Source of the DNA: Ohtaekwangia sp036568665
GTDB lineage: Bacteria > Bacteroidota > Bacteroidia > Cytophagales > Cyclobacteriaceae
Reading direction: 5' to 3'
DNA length: 64,000 bases
Assembly (NCBI RefSeq): GCF_036568665.1
Contig: NZ_DATCSD010000370.1
Location: forward strand, 1-64,000
Under the pieces are notes generated by a model. It was not told the DNA's origin. It saw only the letters and a list, made by a program, of their open reading frames with translations, and did not search any database. Made by a program: the position numbers and the translations under genes. Position 1 is the stretch's first letter. Every line of letters begins with the position of its first letter. This document shows, piece after piece, positions 53,338 to 61,208 of the stretch.

Positions 53338-54480
53338 ATGAAAGACCGCTATATTTCTATACGTCATCATACCGAAAAGATCTGCGCACCACTTCAGTTA
53401 GAAGATTACGTAGTGCAGCCGATGCCTGACGCGAGTCCACCGAAATGGCATCTGGCGCACACTACCTGGTTCTGGGAAGAATTTATACTTTCACAATACC
53501 TGGCATCTTATAAACGCTTTCATCCGCACTATGCTTTTTTGTTCAACAGTTATTACGAAAGTGTTGGCGAACGTGTATTGCGACTGCATCGTGGCAATAT
53601 GTCGCGGCCAACCGTTGCTGAGATTCTGGCGTATAGGGCCTACGTGGACGAGCACATGCTAAAGCTGCTGGATAATATTCCGCAGGAAGCGCAAAGTCTT
53701 GTCGAGCTCGGCCTTCACCATGAACAACAGCACCAGGAACTGCTCTATACCGACATCAAATATATACTGGGACACAACCCGTTGTTTCCCTCCTATCAAC
53801 CTGACTTTCGCGAAACACCACGGGTAGAAACAGATCATCGCTATATGGAAATTCCCGCAGGTATATATTCCATTGGTTATACCGGCACCGGTTTTTCGTT
53901 CGACAATGAGCATGCGCCGCATACTGTACAATTACAAGACTTCAGCATCCGTAAAAGCCTGGTAACAAATGGAGAGTATATTGAGTTTATCAAAGCAGGA
54001 GGCTATAGCAATCCGCTACTGTGGTATAGCGATGGCTGGAGTTGGGTGAAGCAAAACACAGTAGACAGTCCGTTGTATTGGTATCCTGCAGGAGATCAGT
54101 GGCAACGGTATTCACTTGCAGGACTTGAAACCGTGAATCCATCCGAGCCTGTAACGCACATCAGTTTTTATGAAGCGGCTGCATTTGCCGAGTGGAAAGG
54201 GTTACGTTTGCCAACAGAGTTTGAATGGGAGGCAGCATCGGGTAATTTTACCTGGGGCCAGCGATGGGAACATGTAAACAGCGCTTACCTGCCATACCCG
54301 AATTATCAGCGACCTGCCGGAGCAGTGGGCGAATACAACGGCAAGTTTATGATCAATCAAATGGTATTGCGCGGTGCTTCCGTAGCAACTCCGGCCGGCC
54401 ATTCACGTAACACCTATAGAAATTTCTTTTACCCACAGCAGCGCTGGCAATTCAATGGCATACGGCTGTGTAAAAAATAA
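53338..54480 (+). CDS. egtB: EgtB: iron-dependent sulfoxide synthase of ergothioneine synthesis
   Basis: 380 aa. N-terminal DinB-like domain with the three metal histidines visible as WHLAHTTWFWEEF (His near 41) and LHHEQQHQELLYTD (the HxxxH pair near 127-131). C-terminal formylglycine-generating-enzyme (FGE) domain from about 170: PAGIYSIGY, EFIKAGGY, RLPTEFEWEAA, FNGIRLCKK. EgtB joins trimethylhistidine (hercynine) to a thiol using O2. It precedes egtD by 3 nt. No egtA, egtC or egtE is adjacent, which fits the compact egtBD form in which cysteine can be the sulfur donor. Confidence 0.95.
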   Translation: MKDRYISIRHHTEKICAPLQLEDYVVQPMPDASPPKWHLAHTTWFWEEFILSQYLASYKRFHPHYAFLFNSYYESVGERVLRLHRGNMSRPTVAEILAYRAYVDEHMLKLLDNIPQEAQSLVELGLHHEQQHQELLYTDIKYILGHNPLFPSYQPDFRETPRVETDHRYMEIPAGIYSIGYTGTGFSFDNEHAPHTVQLQDFSIRKSLVTNGEYIEFIKAGGYSNPLLWYSDGWSWVKQNTVDSPLYWYPAGDQWQRYSLAGLETVNPSEPVTHISFYEAAAFAEWKGLRLPTEFEWEAASGNFTWGQRWEHVNSAYLPYPNYQRPAGAVGEYNGKFMINQMVLRGASVATPAGHSRNTYRNFFYPQQRWQFNGIRLCKK

Positions 54481-54483
54481 CCG

Positions 54484-55458
54484 ATGATTATCACCACCGA
54501 TATACTCCCCACAGAAGTTGCCCGCGCGGTAAAAGAAGGCTTCGCGAAAATTCCGAAGCGATTACCGAGCTGGCTTTTTTATGATGAAGCTGGCGACAAA
54601 ATATTTCAGGCGATTATGCGCATGCCTGAATATTACCTTACACCCTGCGAATACGAGATACTGCAAGCGAACAAAGATAAGTTATACCAACGCTTTACCA
54701 CAGACGGTTCTGCATTTGACCTGATCGAATTAGGCGCTGGCGATGGATTGAAAACTGAAATACTGCTTCGGCATTTTCAAAGTAAAGAGGCGGCCTTCCG
54801 ATATTTACCGGTAGATGTTTCTTCTACTGCGCTGAGTTCGCTCACACATCGCCTCGCAGATATATTTCCGAAGCTGGCGATTCAGCCGGTAAACAAACAG
54901 TATAACGAAGCGATCCGCACACTGTATGAAGAAGATCTGAACCGGAAAGTATTTTTATTTCTCGGTGCAAACATTGGTAACTTTCAGGTGCATGAAGCCG
55001 AGAACTTTGTAACCATGATTGCTTCAGGCATGCATCCGGATGATCAATTGCTGATCGGCTTCGATCTGAAAAAAGATCCGCGACTTGTACAGGCAGCGTA
55101 CGATGATCCACATGGCATCACCCGTAACTTCAACATGAATTTGCTGATACGTCTGAACCGCGAATTAGGCGCGCAGTTTCAGCTCGATCAGTTCAGGCAC
55201 TATCCGTATTATGATCCGGAGAGCGGCATGACCAAGAGTTACCTGGTAAGTCTTCGCGCACAGGATGTATATATCGAAGCATTTCAGTCTGCTATACATT
55301 TCGATCGTTGGGAAGTGATTCACACTGAAGTATCGCAGAAATATGATATACCGATGATCGAAAAGATCGCGTCAGTCTCGGGATTAGAGATCACCGATGT
55401 ACTGTACGATTGCAAGCACTACTTTTGCGATGTATTGTTCAAAAAGAAAAACGGATAA
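54484..55458 (+). CDS. egtD: EgtD: histidine N-alpha-methyltransferase
   Basis: 324 aa, full length for the family. SAM-binding motif LIELGAGDGLKTEILLRHF (about 80-98), RYLPVDVSSTALSSL, FLGANIGNF and LIGFDLKKDPRLVQAAYDD, all EgtD hallmarks (patterns read in parts). It trimethylates L-histidine to hercynine, the substrate of EgtB. In an operon with egtB, and followed after 38 nt by the histidine-kinase gene on the same strand. Confidence 0.96.
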   Translation: MIITTDILPTEVARAVKEGFAKIPKRLPSWLFYDEAGDKIFQAIMRMPEYYLTPCEYEILQANKDKLYQRFTTDGSAFDLIELGAGDGLKTEILLRHFQSKEAAFRYLPVDVSSTALSSLTHRLADIFPKLAIQPVNKQYNEAIRTLYEEDLNRKVFLFLGANIGNFQVHEAENFVTMIASGMHPDDQLLIGFDLKKDPRLVQAAYDDPHGITRNFNMNLLIRLNRELGAQFQLDQFRHYPYYDPESGMTKSYLVSLRAQDVYIEAFQSAIHFDRWEVIHTEVSQKYDIPMIEKIASVSGLEITDVLYDCKHYFCDVLFKKKNG

Positions 55459-55496
55459 ACCGACAGGCTTCTTCTTATAATGTAGTATATTTTCTT

Positions 55497-56924
55497 ATGG
55501 ATATTGTAGCAGCACTCAGAAGTGTTCCTGAATTTAAAGAACTGGATGAAAGCCATTTGCAATGGCTGGCCAATAAAGGATCAATCGTTCACGCAAAAGA
55601 CGGAGAGTATCTTTTTCGCATGGGCGATACCATCGACAGCATGCGTATACTGTTTCAGGGCGAGCTGGATATATACCGCGATCAGGCCGGCAACAGGCGC
55701 TATCTCGGCACTGTGGAGCAGGGAGAGATCACCGGGGTACTTCCCTATTCGCGCATGAAAGCCGCGATGGCCGATGGTATCATTTCCGGTGATGCTATAA
55801 TGTATAGTCTCGATCGTCAGTATTTTCCGGAGTTGCTGCGCGATCATTCTCCGCTTGCAGAAATACTGGTACACATCATGACCGATCGTGTGCGCGACTT
55901 CACACAACTGCAACAGCAGGACGACAAGATGATGGCACTCGGTAAACTTTCTGCCGGCCTCGCACATGAGTTGAACAATCCTTCTGCCGCCATCGTGCGC
56001 AGTGCACATGAATTGAAACGTCACCTCGCCAACCTTCCTGAAAAATTCAAGCGGGTTATCAAGATACAGGCTACGGATGATATTGTTGACCAGGTAAATC
56101 ATTTTGTATTCTCGCGTCTGGCAGCCAACAATGGCTATAATCATCCGGCTTTATCGTTGACGGAAAAGAATGAAAAAGAAGAAGTACTGATCGAATGGCT
56201 GGAGAACAACGGCTTGGAAGATGTATATGAAATGGCCGAACTGTTTGTGGAGTTTGGTATCACAACACAAGACCTTGATTCTTTGAATACGATACTTCGT
56301 CCGCAGGATCGTGTTGCTGTACTCAACTGGGTTGTACAAACTTTTACTACGGAACGGCTGGTGAACGAAATTGAAGAAGCTTCCAAGCGGATCAATGTAC
56401 TGGTAACATCCGTAAAGAGTTATACCCACATGGATCGCGCTCCGGAGAAAGAACGTACCGATATCAGCACGGGGATACGCAACACACTCACGATGCTCAA
56501 CCACAAGATCCGGAAGAACCAGGTAAAGGTAGTTGAAAATATACCGGCCGATCTTCCGCATGCGTGCATCTATATAAGCTCCATGAACCAGGTATGGACG
56601 AACCTGATCGACAATGCGCTCGATGCTTTGGAAGGACGACCTGATCCTGTGCTGGAAATCAAAGCAGAAAAAGACCGCGAGTTTTTACTCGTACATATTA
56701 TTGACAATGGTCCTGGTATACCGGAAGATATACAGGACAAAATATTTGATTCGTTTTTTACGACCAAGCCTGTAGGTAAAGGCACCGGTCTGGGTCTGGA
56801 AGTAGTACGACAGATCGTGCTGCAACATGCCGGCCGTGTAACCGTAAAATCAAAACCGGGCTATACCGACTTCTCTGTTTGTATACCCATCGAAGCACGC
56901 AACCGAAAAGAAGTGACTAAGTAG
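55497..56924 (+). CDS. Cyclic-nucleotide-domain histidine kinase
   Basis: 475 aa from ATG 55497; a frame from 55410 lies within egtD. N-terminal cNMP-binding-like domain (about 10-125: GSIVHAKDGEYLFRMGDTIDSMRILFQGELDIY, read in parts) without membrane helices; HisKA with LSAGLAHELNNPSAAIVRSA (His about 164); HATPase_c with NQVWTNLIDNALDALEG, DNGPGIPEDI and GKGTGLGLEVV. A soluble kinase that probably phosphorylates the receiver encoded just downstream. Its stop is 4 nt before that gene. Confidence 0.93.
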   Translation: MDIVAALRSVPEFKELDESHLQWLANKGSIVHAKDGEYLFRMGDTIDSMRILFQGELDIYRDQAGNRRYLGTVEQGEITGVLPYSRMKAAMADGIISGDAIMYSLDRQYFPELLRDHSPLAEILVHIMTDRVRDFTQLQQQDDKMMALGKLSAGLAHELNNPSAAIVRSAHELKRHLANLPEKFKRVIKIQATDDIVDQVNHFVFSRLAANNGYNHPALSLTEKNEKEEVLIEWLENNGLEDVYEMAELFVEFGITTQDLDSLNTILRPQDRVAVLNWVVQTFTTERLVNEIEEASKRINVLVTSVKSYTHMDRAPEKERTDISTGIRNTLTMLNHKIRKNQVKVVENIPADLPHACIYISSMNQVWTNLIDNALDALEGRPDPVLEIKAEKDREFLLVHIIDNGPGIPEDIQDKIFDSFFTTKPVGKGTGLGLEVVRQIVLQHAGRVTVKSKPGYTDFSVCIPIEARNRKEVTK

Positions 56925-56928
56925 CAAG

Positions 56929-58590
56929 ATGAAGAAACCAATAGTATTTACATTAGACGATGACCCCCAGGTATTACGGGCTGTAGTCCGTGATCTTCGT
57001 AATGAATTTGGAAAAGATTTCAGGATCATGAGCACAACTTCTGCCAAAGAAGCGCTGGCATCATTGACCGATCTGAAAAATAAAAATGAAGCGATCGCTT
57101 TATTTCTCTGCGATCAGCGTATGCCTGAAATGCTGGGCGTTGATTTTTTGCAGCAGGCGAAAGAAGTATATCCGGAAGCAAAGCGTATACTGTTAACAGC
57201 ATACTCGGATACAGAAGCTGCAATCAAGGCGATCAATGAAGTGCAACTGGATTATTACCTGATGAAGCCTTGGGATCCTCCGCACGAACGATTATACCCT
57301 GCACTCACGGATCAGCTTGACGAATGGCAAAGCAGTCACGTTCCGGATTTTCAAGGTATACGTATTGTAGGATACCAGTTCTCTCCGCGCTCACACCAGA
57401 TCAAAGATTTTCTCTCGGGAAATCTTATACCTTATCAATGGCTCGATTATGAATCAAGCATAGCAGGACAAGATCTTGTTGCTATCAATCACATCGAACC
57501 GAAAGATTTACCGGCTGTGTTTTTCGAAGATGGTTCATTCTTGCTGAACCCGGAGATACAGCAGGTAGGAGAAAAAACCGGCATGAACTCAAAGGCATCT
57601 AAAACGATGTACGATGTTACCATCATCGGTGCGGGGCCTTCCGGTTTAGCGGCAGCAGTATATGGAGGCTCCGAAGGATTATCGACAGCAGTCATTGAGA
57701 AACGTGCTCCGGGTGGACAAGCCGGTACCAGCTCGCGTATTGAAAATTACCTGGGCTTTCCCAATGGACTCAGTGGTTCCGATCTTTCACGAAGAGCGTT
57801 CTCGCAGGCAACACGTTTCGGTGTCGAGTTTTTATCACCTCAGGAAGTTGTGAGTATATCCGTACAGGATCACTACAAGATCGTACAACTCGCAGATGGC
57901 AGTACACTCAACACGAAGAGTGTAATTATTACTACGGGTGTTGACTATCGCACGCTTGAGGCTATCGATGTAGAGCGTTTCACCGGGGCGGGAGTATATT
58001 ATGGTGCTGCCACGACTGAAGCACACGCCTGCCGCAACAGTGATGTATATGTAGTGGGTGGCGGTAACTCTGCAGGACAGGCTGCGATGTACCTCGCTAA
58101 TTTTGCCAATCGGGTACTCATTGTTATCCGCAGAAAAGATCTTACGGCTACAATGTCGAAATACCTGATCGACCAGATCGCAGCCACTAAAAATATACAT
58201 ATACTTCCCGAGACAGAAATACGACAAGTATATGGCGATGATCGTCTTGCAGCGATCGATGTGGAAAATATAGCGACCGGTATAAAAGAAAAAGTAAATG
58301 CCGCTGCGCTGTTTATTTTCATTGGTGCGCGCCCGGTTACAGACTGGATCACCCTCGATATTATCAAAGATGAAAAAGGATTTATCGAAACAGGTCGCGA
58401 ATTATTGAAATATGAGTCGTTCAAAAAATCATGGAAGCTGAACCGTGAGCCCTACTTACTCGAAACGTGTAGTCCCGGTATATTTGTAGCCGGAGATGTT
58501 CGCGCAGGCGCTATGAATCGTGTGGCCTCCGCTGTGGGCGAAGGTGCTATGGCTATCAAGTTTGTTCATCAATACCTGGCTGAAAATTAA
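56929..58590 (+). CDS. Response regulator fused to Cys-less glutaredoxin-like and thioredoxin-reductase-like domains
   Basis: 553 aa. Receiver domain (1-125) with Asp11/Asp12, phosphoacceptor Asp62 in LFLCDQRMPEM, Thr90 and Lys113. A glutaredoxin-like domain (about 142-215) has SPRS (152-155) where CPxC would be, then YQWLDYE and LPAVFFEDGSF. A thioredoxin-reductase-like FAD/NADPH module (about 227-553) has GAGPSG (234-239), PGGQAG, GGGNSAG (377-383) and GIFVAGDV, but the CxxC loop is replaced by GAATTEA (359-365). All flavin and pyridine-nucleotide binding signatures remain, while no redox disulfide does. This suggests a phosphorylation-controlled flavoenzyme passing electrons to an unknown acceptor. 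Confidence 0.93.
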   Translation: MKKPIVFTLDDDPQVLRAVVRDLRNEFGKDFRIMSTTSAKEALASLTDLKNKNEAIALFLCDQRMPEMLGVDFLQQAKEVYPEAKRILLTAYSDTEAAIKAINEVQLDYYLMKPWDPPHERLYPALTDQLDEWQSSHVPDFQGIRIVGYQFSPRSHQIKDFLSGNLIPYQWLDYESSIAGQDLVAINHIEPKDLPAVFFEDGSFLLNPEIQQVGEKTGMNSKASKTMYDVTIIGAGPSGLAAAVYGGSEGLSTAVIEKRAPGGQAGTSSRIENYLGFPNGLSGSDLSRRAFSQATRFGVEFLSPQEVVSISVQDHYKIVQLADGSTLNTKSVIITTGVDYRTLEAIDVERFTGAGVYYGAATTEAHACRNSDVYVVGGGNSAGQAAMYLANFANRVLIVIRRKDLTATMSKYLIDQIAATKNIHILPETEIRQVYGDDRLAAIDVENIATGIKEKVNAAALFIFIGARPVTDWITLDIIKDEKGFIETGRELLKYESFKKSWKLNREPYLLETCSPGIFVAGDVRAGAMNRVASAVGEGAMAIKFVHQYLAEN

Positions 58591-58601
58591 TTATACCTGC
58601 T

Positions 58602-58874
58602 ATGCTCAAAGACGAACTCTGCTCTCACCTGGAAAATCTTCACAACCTGAAGAAAGCCAAAGAATTTGTATGCGAAGAGTGTATCAAGACAGGTGACGAG
58701 TGGGTTCACCTGCGCACTTGCCAGACTTGTGGCGCAACGCTATGCTGCGATGCCTCTCCCAACAAACATGCCTCGCGACACGCGCATGCGTCTGGCCACC
58801 CCGTTGCGATCTCTGCACAACCAGGCGAACGATGGGCCTATTGTTATGTGGATGAGCAGATGGCATTCTATTAA
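58602..58874 (+). CDS. UBP-type zinc-finger protein
   Basis: 90 aa, a stand-alone ZnF-UBP domain: CSHL at 7-10, VCEECIKTGDEWVHLRTCQTCG in the middle, LCCD, and spaced His residues HASRHAHASGHP. In eukaryotes this fold binds the C-terminal GlyGly of free ubiquitin; bacteria lack ubiquitin, so the bacterial ligand is unknown. It follows the response-regulator/reductase gene by 11 nt and likely forms an operon with it. Confidence 0.9.
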   Translation: MLKDELCSHLENLHNLKKAKEFVCEECIKTGDEWVHLRTCQTCGATLCCDASPNKHASRHAHASGHPVAISAQPGERWAYCYVDEQMAFY

Positions 58875-58957
58875 AAGCTGTAAGCTTAAAGTATAAAGCA
58901 GAAAGTGAAATGCACAATGCTTTCTGCTTTACACTTTCTACTTTGAGCTTTAAGCTT
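58874..58957. terminator. Long imperfect hairpin between convergent operons
   Basis: AAAGCAGAAAG (58895-58905) pairs perfectly with CTTTCTGCTTT (58920-58930) around a 14-nt loop. The outer AAGCTGTAAGCTTAAAG-type arms pair with CTTTGAGCTTTAAGCTT with gaps. It overlaps the last codons of the transporter gene. Probably a bidirectional terminator made of a low-complexity AAGCTTAAAG repeat. Confidence 0.65.
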
Positions 58958-60437
58958 TCATCTGTCGCAAGTGCTTCGGTATAAGCCACAACTCAATTCC
59001 CTCAAATACAAGTTCCAGTATAATTGCCAACAACGCTGAAGGTATAGCACCTGTCAAAATCATCTTGGTATTATTCAATGCGAGGCCGGTAACTATATAT
59101 TCTCCCAGTCCACCGGCACCGATAAAAGCTGCGAGTGTAGCCGTGCCTACGTTGATCACCGCAGCAGTGCGTATACCAGTCAGTATCATCGGCATAGCCA
59201 ACGGTATCTCTACATGCCGCAGACTGTTCCAGGTAGTCATACCCATGGCCATAGCCACTTTCTTTAATACAGGGTCTACCGTAAACAAGCCAATCATGGT
59301 ATTGCGCAGTATCGGTAATAGTGCATACAGGAACAACGCGATTACGGCCGGTACTATACCTATACCTGCCAGTGGAATCATCAGCGCGAGCAACGCTATA
59401 GATGGGATTGTCTGTAAGATACCGGTGATATATAGAATTACTCGTGCTACCACAGGATAGCGATACAGCATAACTCCCAACGGCAGGGCTACTGCAATGG
59501 CAGCCAATAATGATAGCAGCGTAAGCTTCAGGTGTACACCTGTCTTTTTCAATACTTCCCATACATCGCTGTCGGTTGCAGCAGGTGTATTACCCATGAG
59601 TTTGCGCGACACGAGAAATTCCTGTGCAATTTTCCGGTGACTTTTGTTATTAAAAAGTGCTTCGGCATTCAAGCGCTGCATGGTCGTATCCGGTATAGCC
59701 TGTGTCAGTTTAGCCAATAACTCTTTTGCTTTTACAGGAAGCGAAGCTGTATATAGTGATACTGCATTATATTCCGGGAAGAATCGCTCGTTGTCTTGCA
59801 ACACCTGTAAATTATACCGTTCTATCTCACCATCGGTAGAGTATGCATCCGTAAGCTGTATGGTGTTTTCACGAAGCGCCTGGTATGCCAGTCCGTGTTC
59901 GAGACCAACAGGCTGCTGATGCAGATTGTAGAAGGATGCAAGATTACTCCAGCCATCGGCACGTTCCAGAAATTCATAACTGAGCCCTGCTTTTAATCGC
60001 GGATGTGATACGAGATCAGAAATTGTTTTCACTTGTAATTTCTCCGCCAGTGCCCGGGTCATTACCAGGGCATAGGTATTGTTAAATCCATAAGGCGATG
60101 ATAGTTCAAGCTGAAATTTGTCTGCTAATATTTCCTGCATCTTCTCCGTTGTAACCGAGCGATCCTGGTTTAATATTTCCAGCGCAATAGTGCCGGTATA
60201 TTCCGGGTATATATCAATAGCGCCTGTGCGAAGAGCCTCAAAGCTCACGGCAGTTCCTCCAAGATTAAATTTGCGTTCTACCGTAAAGCCACCGTCTTCC
60301 AGGATCAAGGCAATCATTTCGCTGAGTATATATCCCTCATTAAAATGTTTCGCTCCCACCCGTATCGGTTTCTGCTGCGCAGTAGCCGGCAGGTATATAT
60401 ATAACGCAACCGAAAGAATCAGTAGAGCTCTGTACAT
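58950..60437 (-). CDS. ABC importer: osmoprotectant-type substrate-binding protein fused to permease
   Basis: 495 aa: signal peptide (1-20, ending ATAQQ), OpuAC/ProX-like binding domain (about 22-270: VGAKHFNEGYILSEMIALILEDGGFTVERKF, EYTGTIALEIL, TDAYSTDGEI), then a permease (about 295-495) with the EAA-type loop GMTTWNSLRHVEIPLAMP and PLILTGIR-like sequence (patterns read in parts). This order and fold cover glycine betaine, choline and carnitine importers and the ergothioneine importer EgtU. Because egtBD lies on the facing strand, ergothioneine or hercynine is a reasonable substrate, but sequence alone cannot decide. Confidence 0.9.
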   Translation of the reverse strand: MYRALLILSVALYIYLPATAQQKPIRVGAKHFNEGYILSEMIALILEDGGFTVERKFNLGGTAVSFEALRTGAIDIYPEYTGTIALEILNQDRSVTTEKMQEILADKFQLELSSPYGFNNTYALVMTRALAEKLQVKTISDLVSHPRLKAGLSYEFLERADGWSNLASFYNLHQQPVGLEHGLAYQALRENTIQLTDAYSTDGEIERYNLQVLQDNERFFPEYNAVSLYTASLPVKAKELLAKLTQAIPDTTMQRLNAEALFNNKSHRKIAQEFLVSRKLMGNTPAATDSDVWEVLKKTGVHLKLTLLSLLAAIAVALPLGVMLYRYPVVARVILYITGILQTIPSIALLALMIPLAGIGIVPAVIALFLYALLPILRNTMIGLFTVDPVLKKVAMAMGMTTWNSLRHVEIPLAMPMILTGIRTAAVINVGTATLAAFIGAGGLGEYIVTGLALNNTKMILTGAIPSALLAIILELVFEGIELWLIPKHLRQMKA

Positions 60438-60439
60438 CG

Positions 60440-61147
60440 CTACGCAATTAAAGAAGATTTCAGTACATCTATATTCGCTATAGCTCCGGAGGTTTTGATC
60501 GTACCATCTTCCAATGCCATAAAATAATCTCCGAGTATACGCGCTTCTTCCCGATCGTGCGATACCAATACAATGGTGCGTGGCTCATCACGCTGTATAG
60601 CTTTCAGGTGACTATATATACTTTGCTTGGTGTCGGTATCCAGCGAAGCAAACGGTTCGTCCATCAACAGCACCGGTGGCTCCAGCAACATGGCACGACA
60701 TAACCCCGCCCGCTGTTGTTCTCCACCCGACAGCTCGTGCGGATATTTGTGTATATAGGAAATCGGCAACTCCACCATGTCCAGCAAATGAAGCGCGCGC
60801 TGATGTGTTTTATGTGCCGGCTGTTGCGCGATCTTGCCGGGCAATACTATATTATCATATAATGTAAGATGCGGAAATAAACCGATGTGCTGTATTACAT
60901 ACCCGAGCTTCAATCGTATTGTATGAATGTTGCTGTAATCCAGCGGTGCATCGAAGAGCGCAACGCTTCCCCTATCCGGCCGAATCATGCCGTTAATGAT
61001 CTGCAATAAAGTAGATTTACCGCTGCCGCTTTTTCCCAGCACCACCGTTACTTTCTCGTGCGCAAATGACCATGATAGACCTGAGAGAACCGGCTTCGTG
61101 GAAAAGCTATGGGTAATATCGGTGAGTATAATGGGATCAACCGGCAT
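60440..61147 (-). CDS. ABC importer ATPase (OpuCA/EgtV-type)
   Basis: 235 aa. Walker A LGKSGSGKSTLLQIING, Q-loop LGYVIQHIGLFPHLTLYDN, signature ELSGGEQQRAGLCRAML, Walker B PVLLMDEPFASLD and switch LVSHDREEA (patterns read in parts). Typical of the polar-amino-acid/quaternary amine uptake ATPases. There is no CBS domain tail, so it lacks the ionic-strength sensing seen in OpuAA/OpuCA; this fits a solute importer not aimed at osmotic stress. It precedes the SBP-permease gene by 2 nt. Confidence 0.93.
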   Translation of the reverse strand: MPVDPIILTDITHSFSTKPVLSGLSWSFAHEKVTVVLGKSGSGKSTLLQIINGMIRPDRGSVALFDAPLDYSNIHTIRLKLGYVIQHIGLFPHLTLYDNIVLPGKIAQQPAHKTHQRALHLLDMVELPISYIHKYPHELSGGEQQRAGLCRAMLLEPPVLLMDEPFASLDTDTKQSIYSHLKAIQRDEPRTIVLVSHDREEARILGDYFMALEDGTIKTSGAIANIDVLKSSLIA

Positions 61148-61208
61148 TTGCGTGTATCAGTTTTCCCTAAATATACAGCCTGGAAGAGAATATACAGGTA
61201 TAAATTCT

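Noticed and set aside
58950..61147. Call as glycine betaine osmoprotection system
   Set aside because: Not excluded, but no osmotic-stress genes are near and the ATPase lacks CBS domains, while egtBD is the facing operon; the neutral osmoprotectant-type label was kept.
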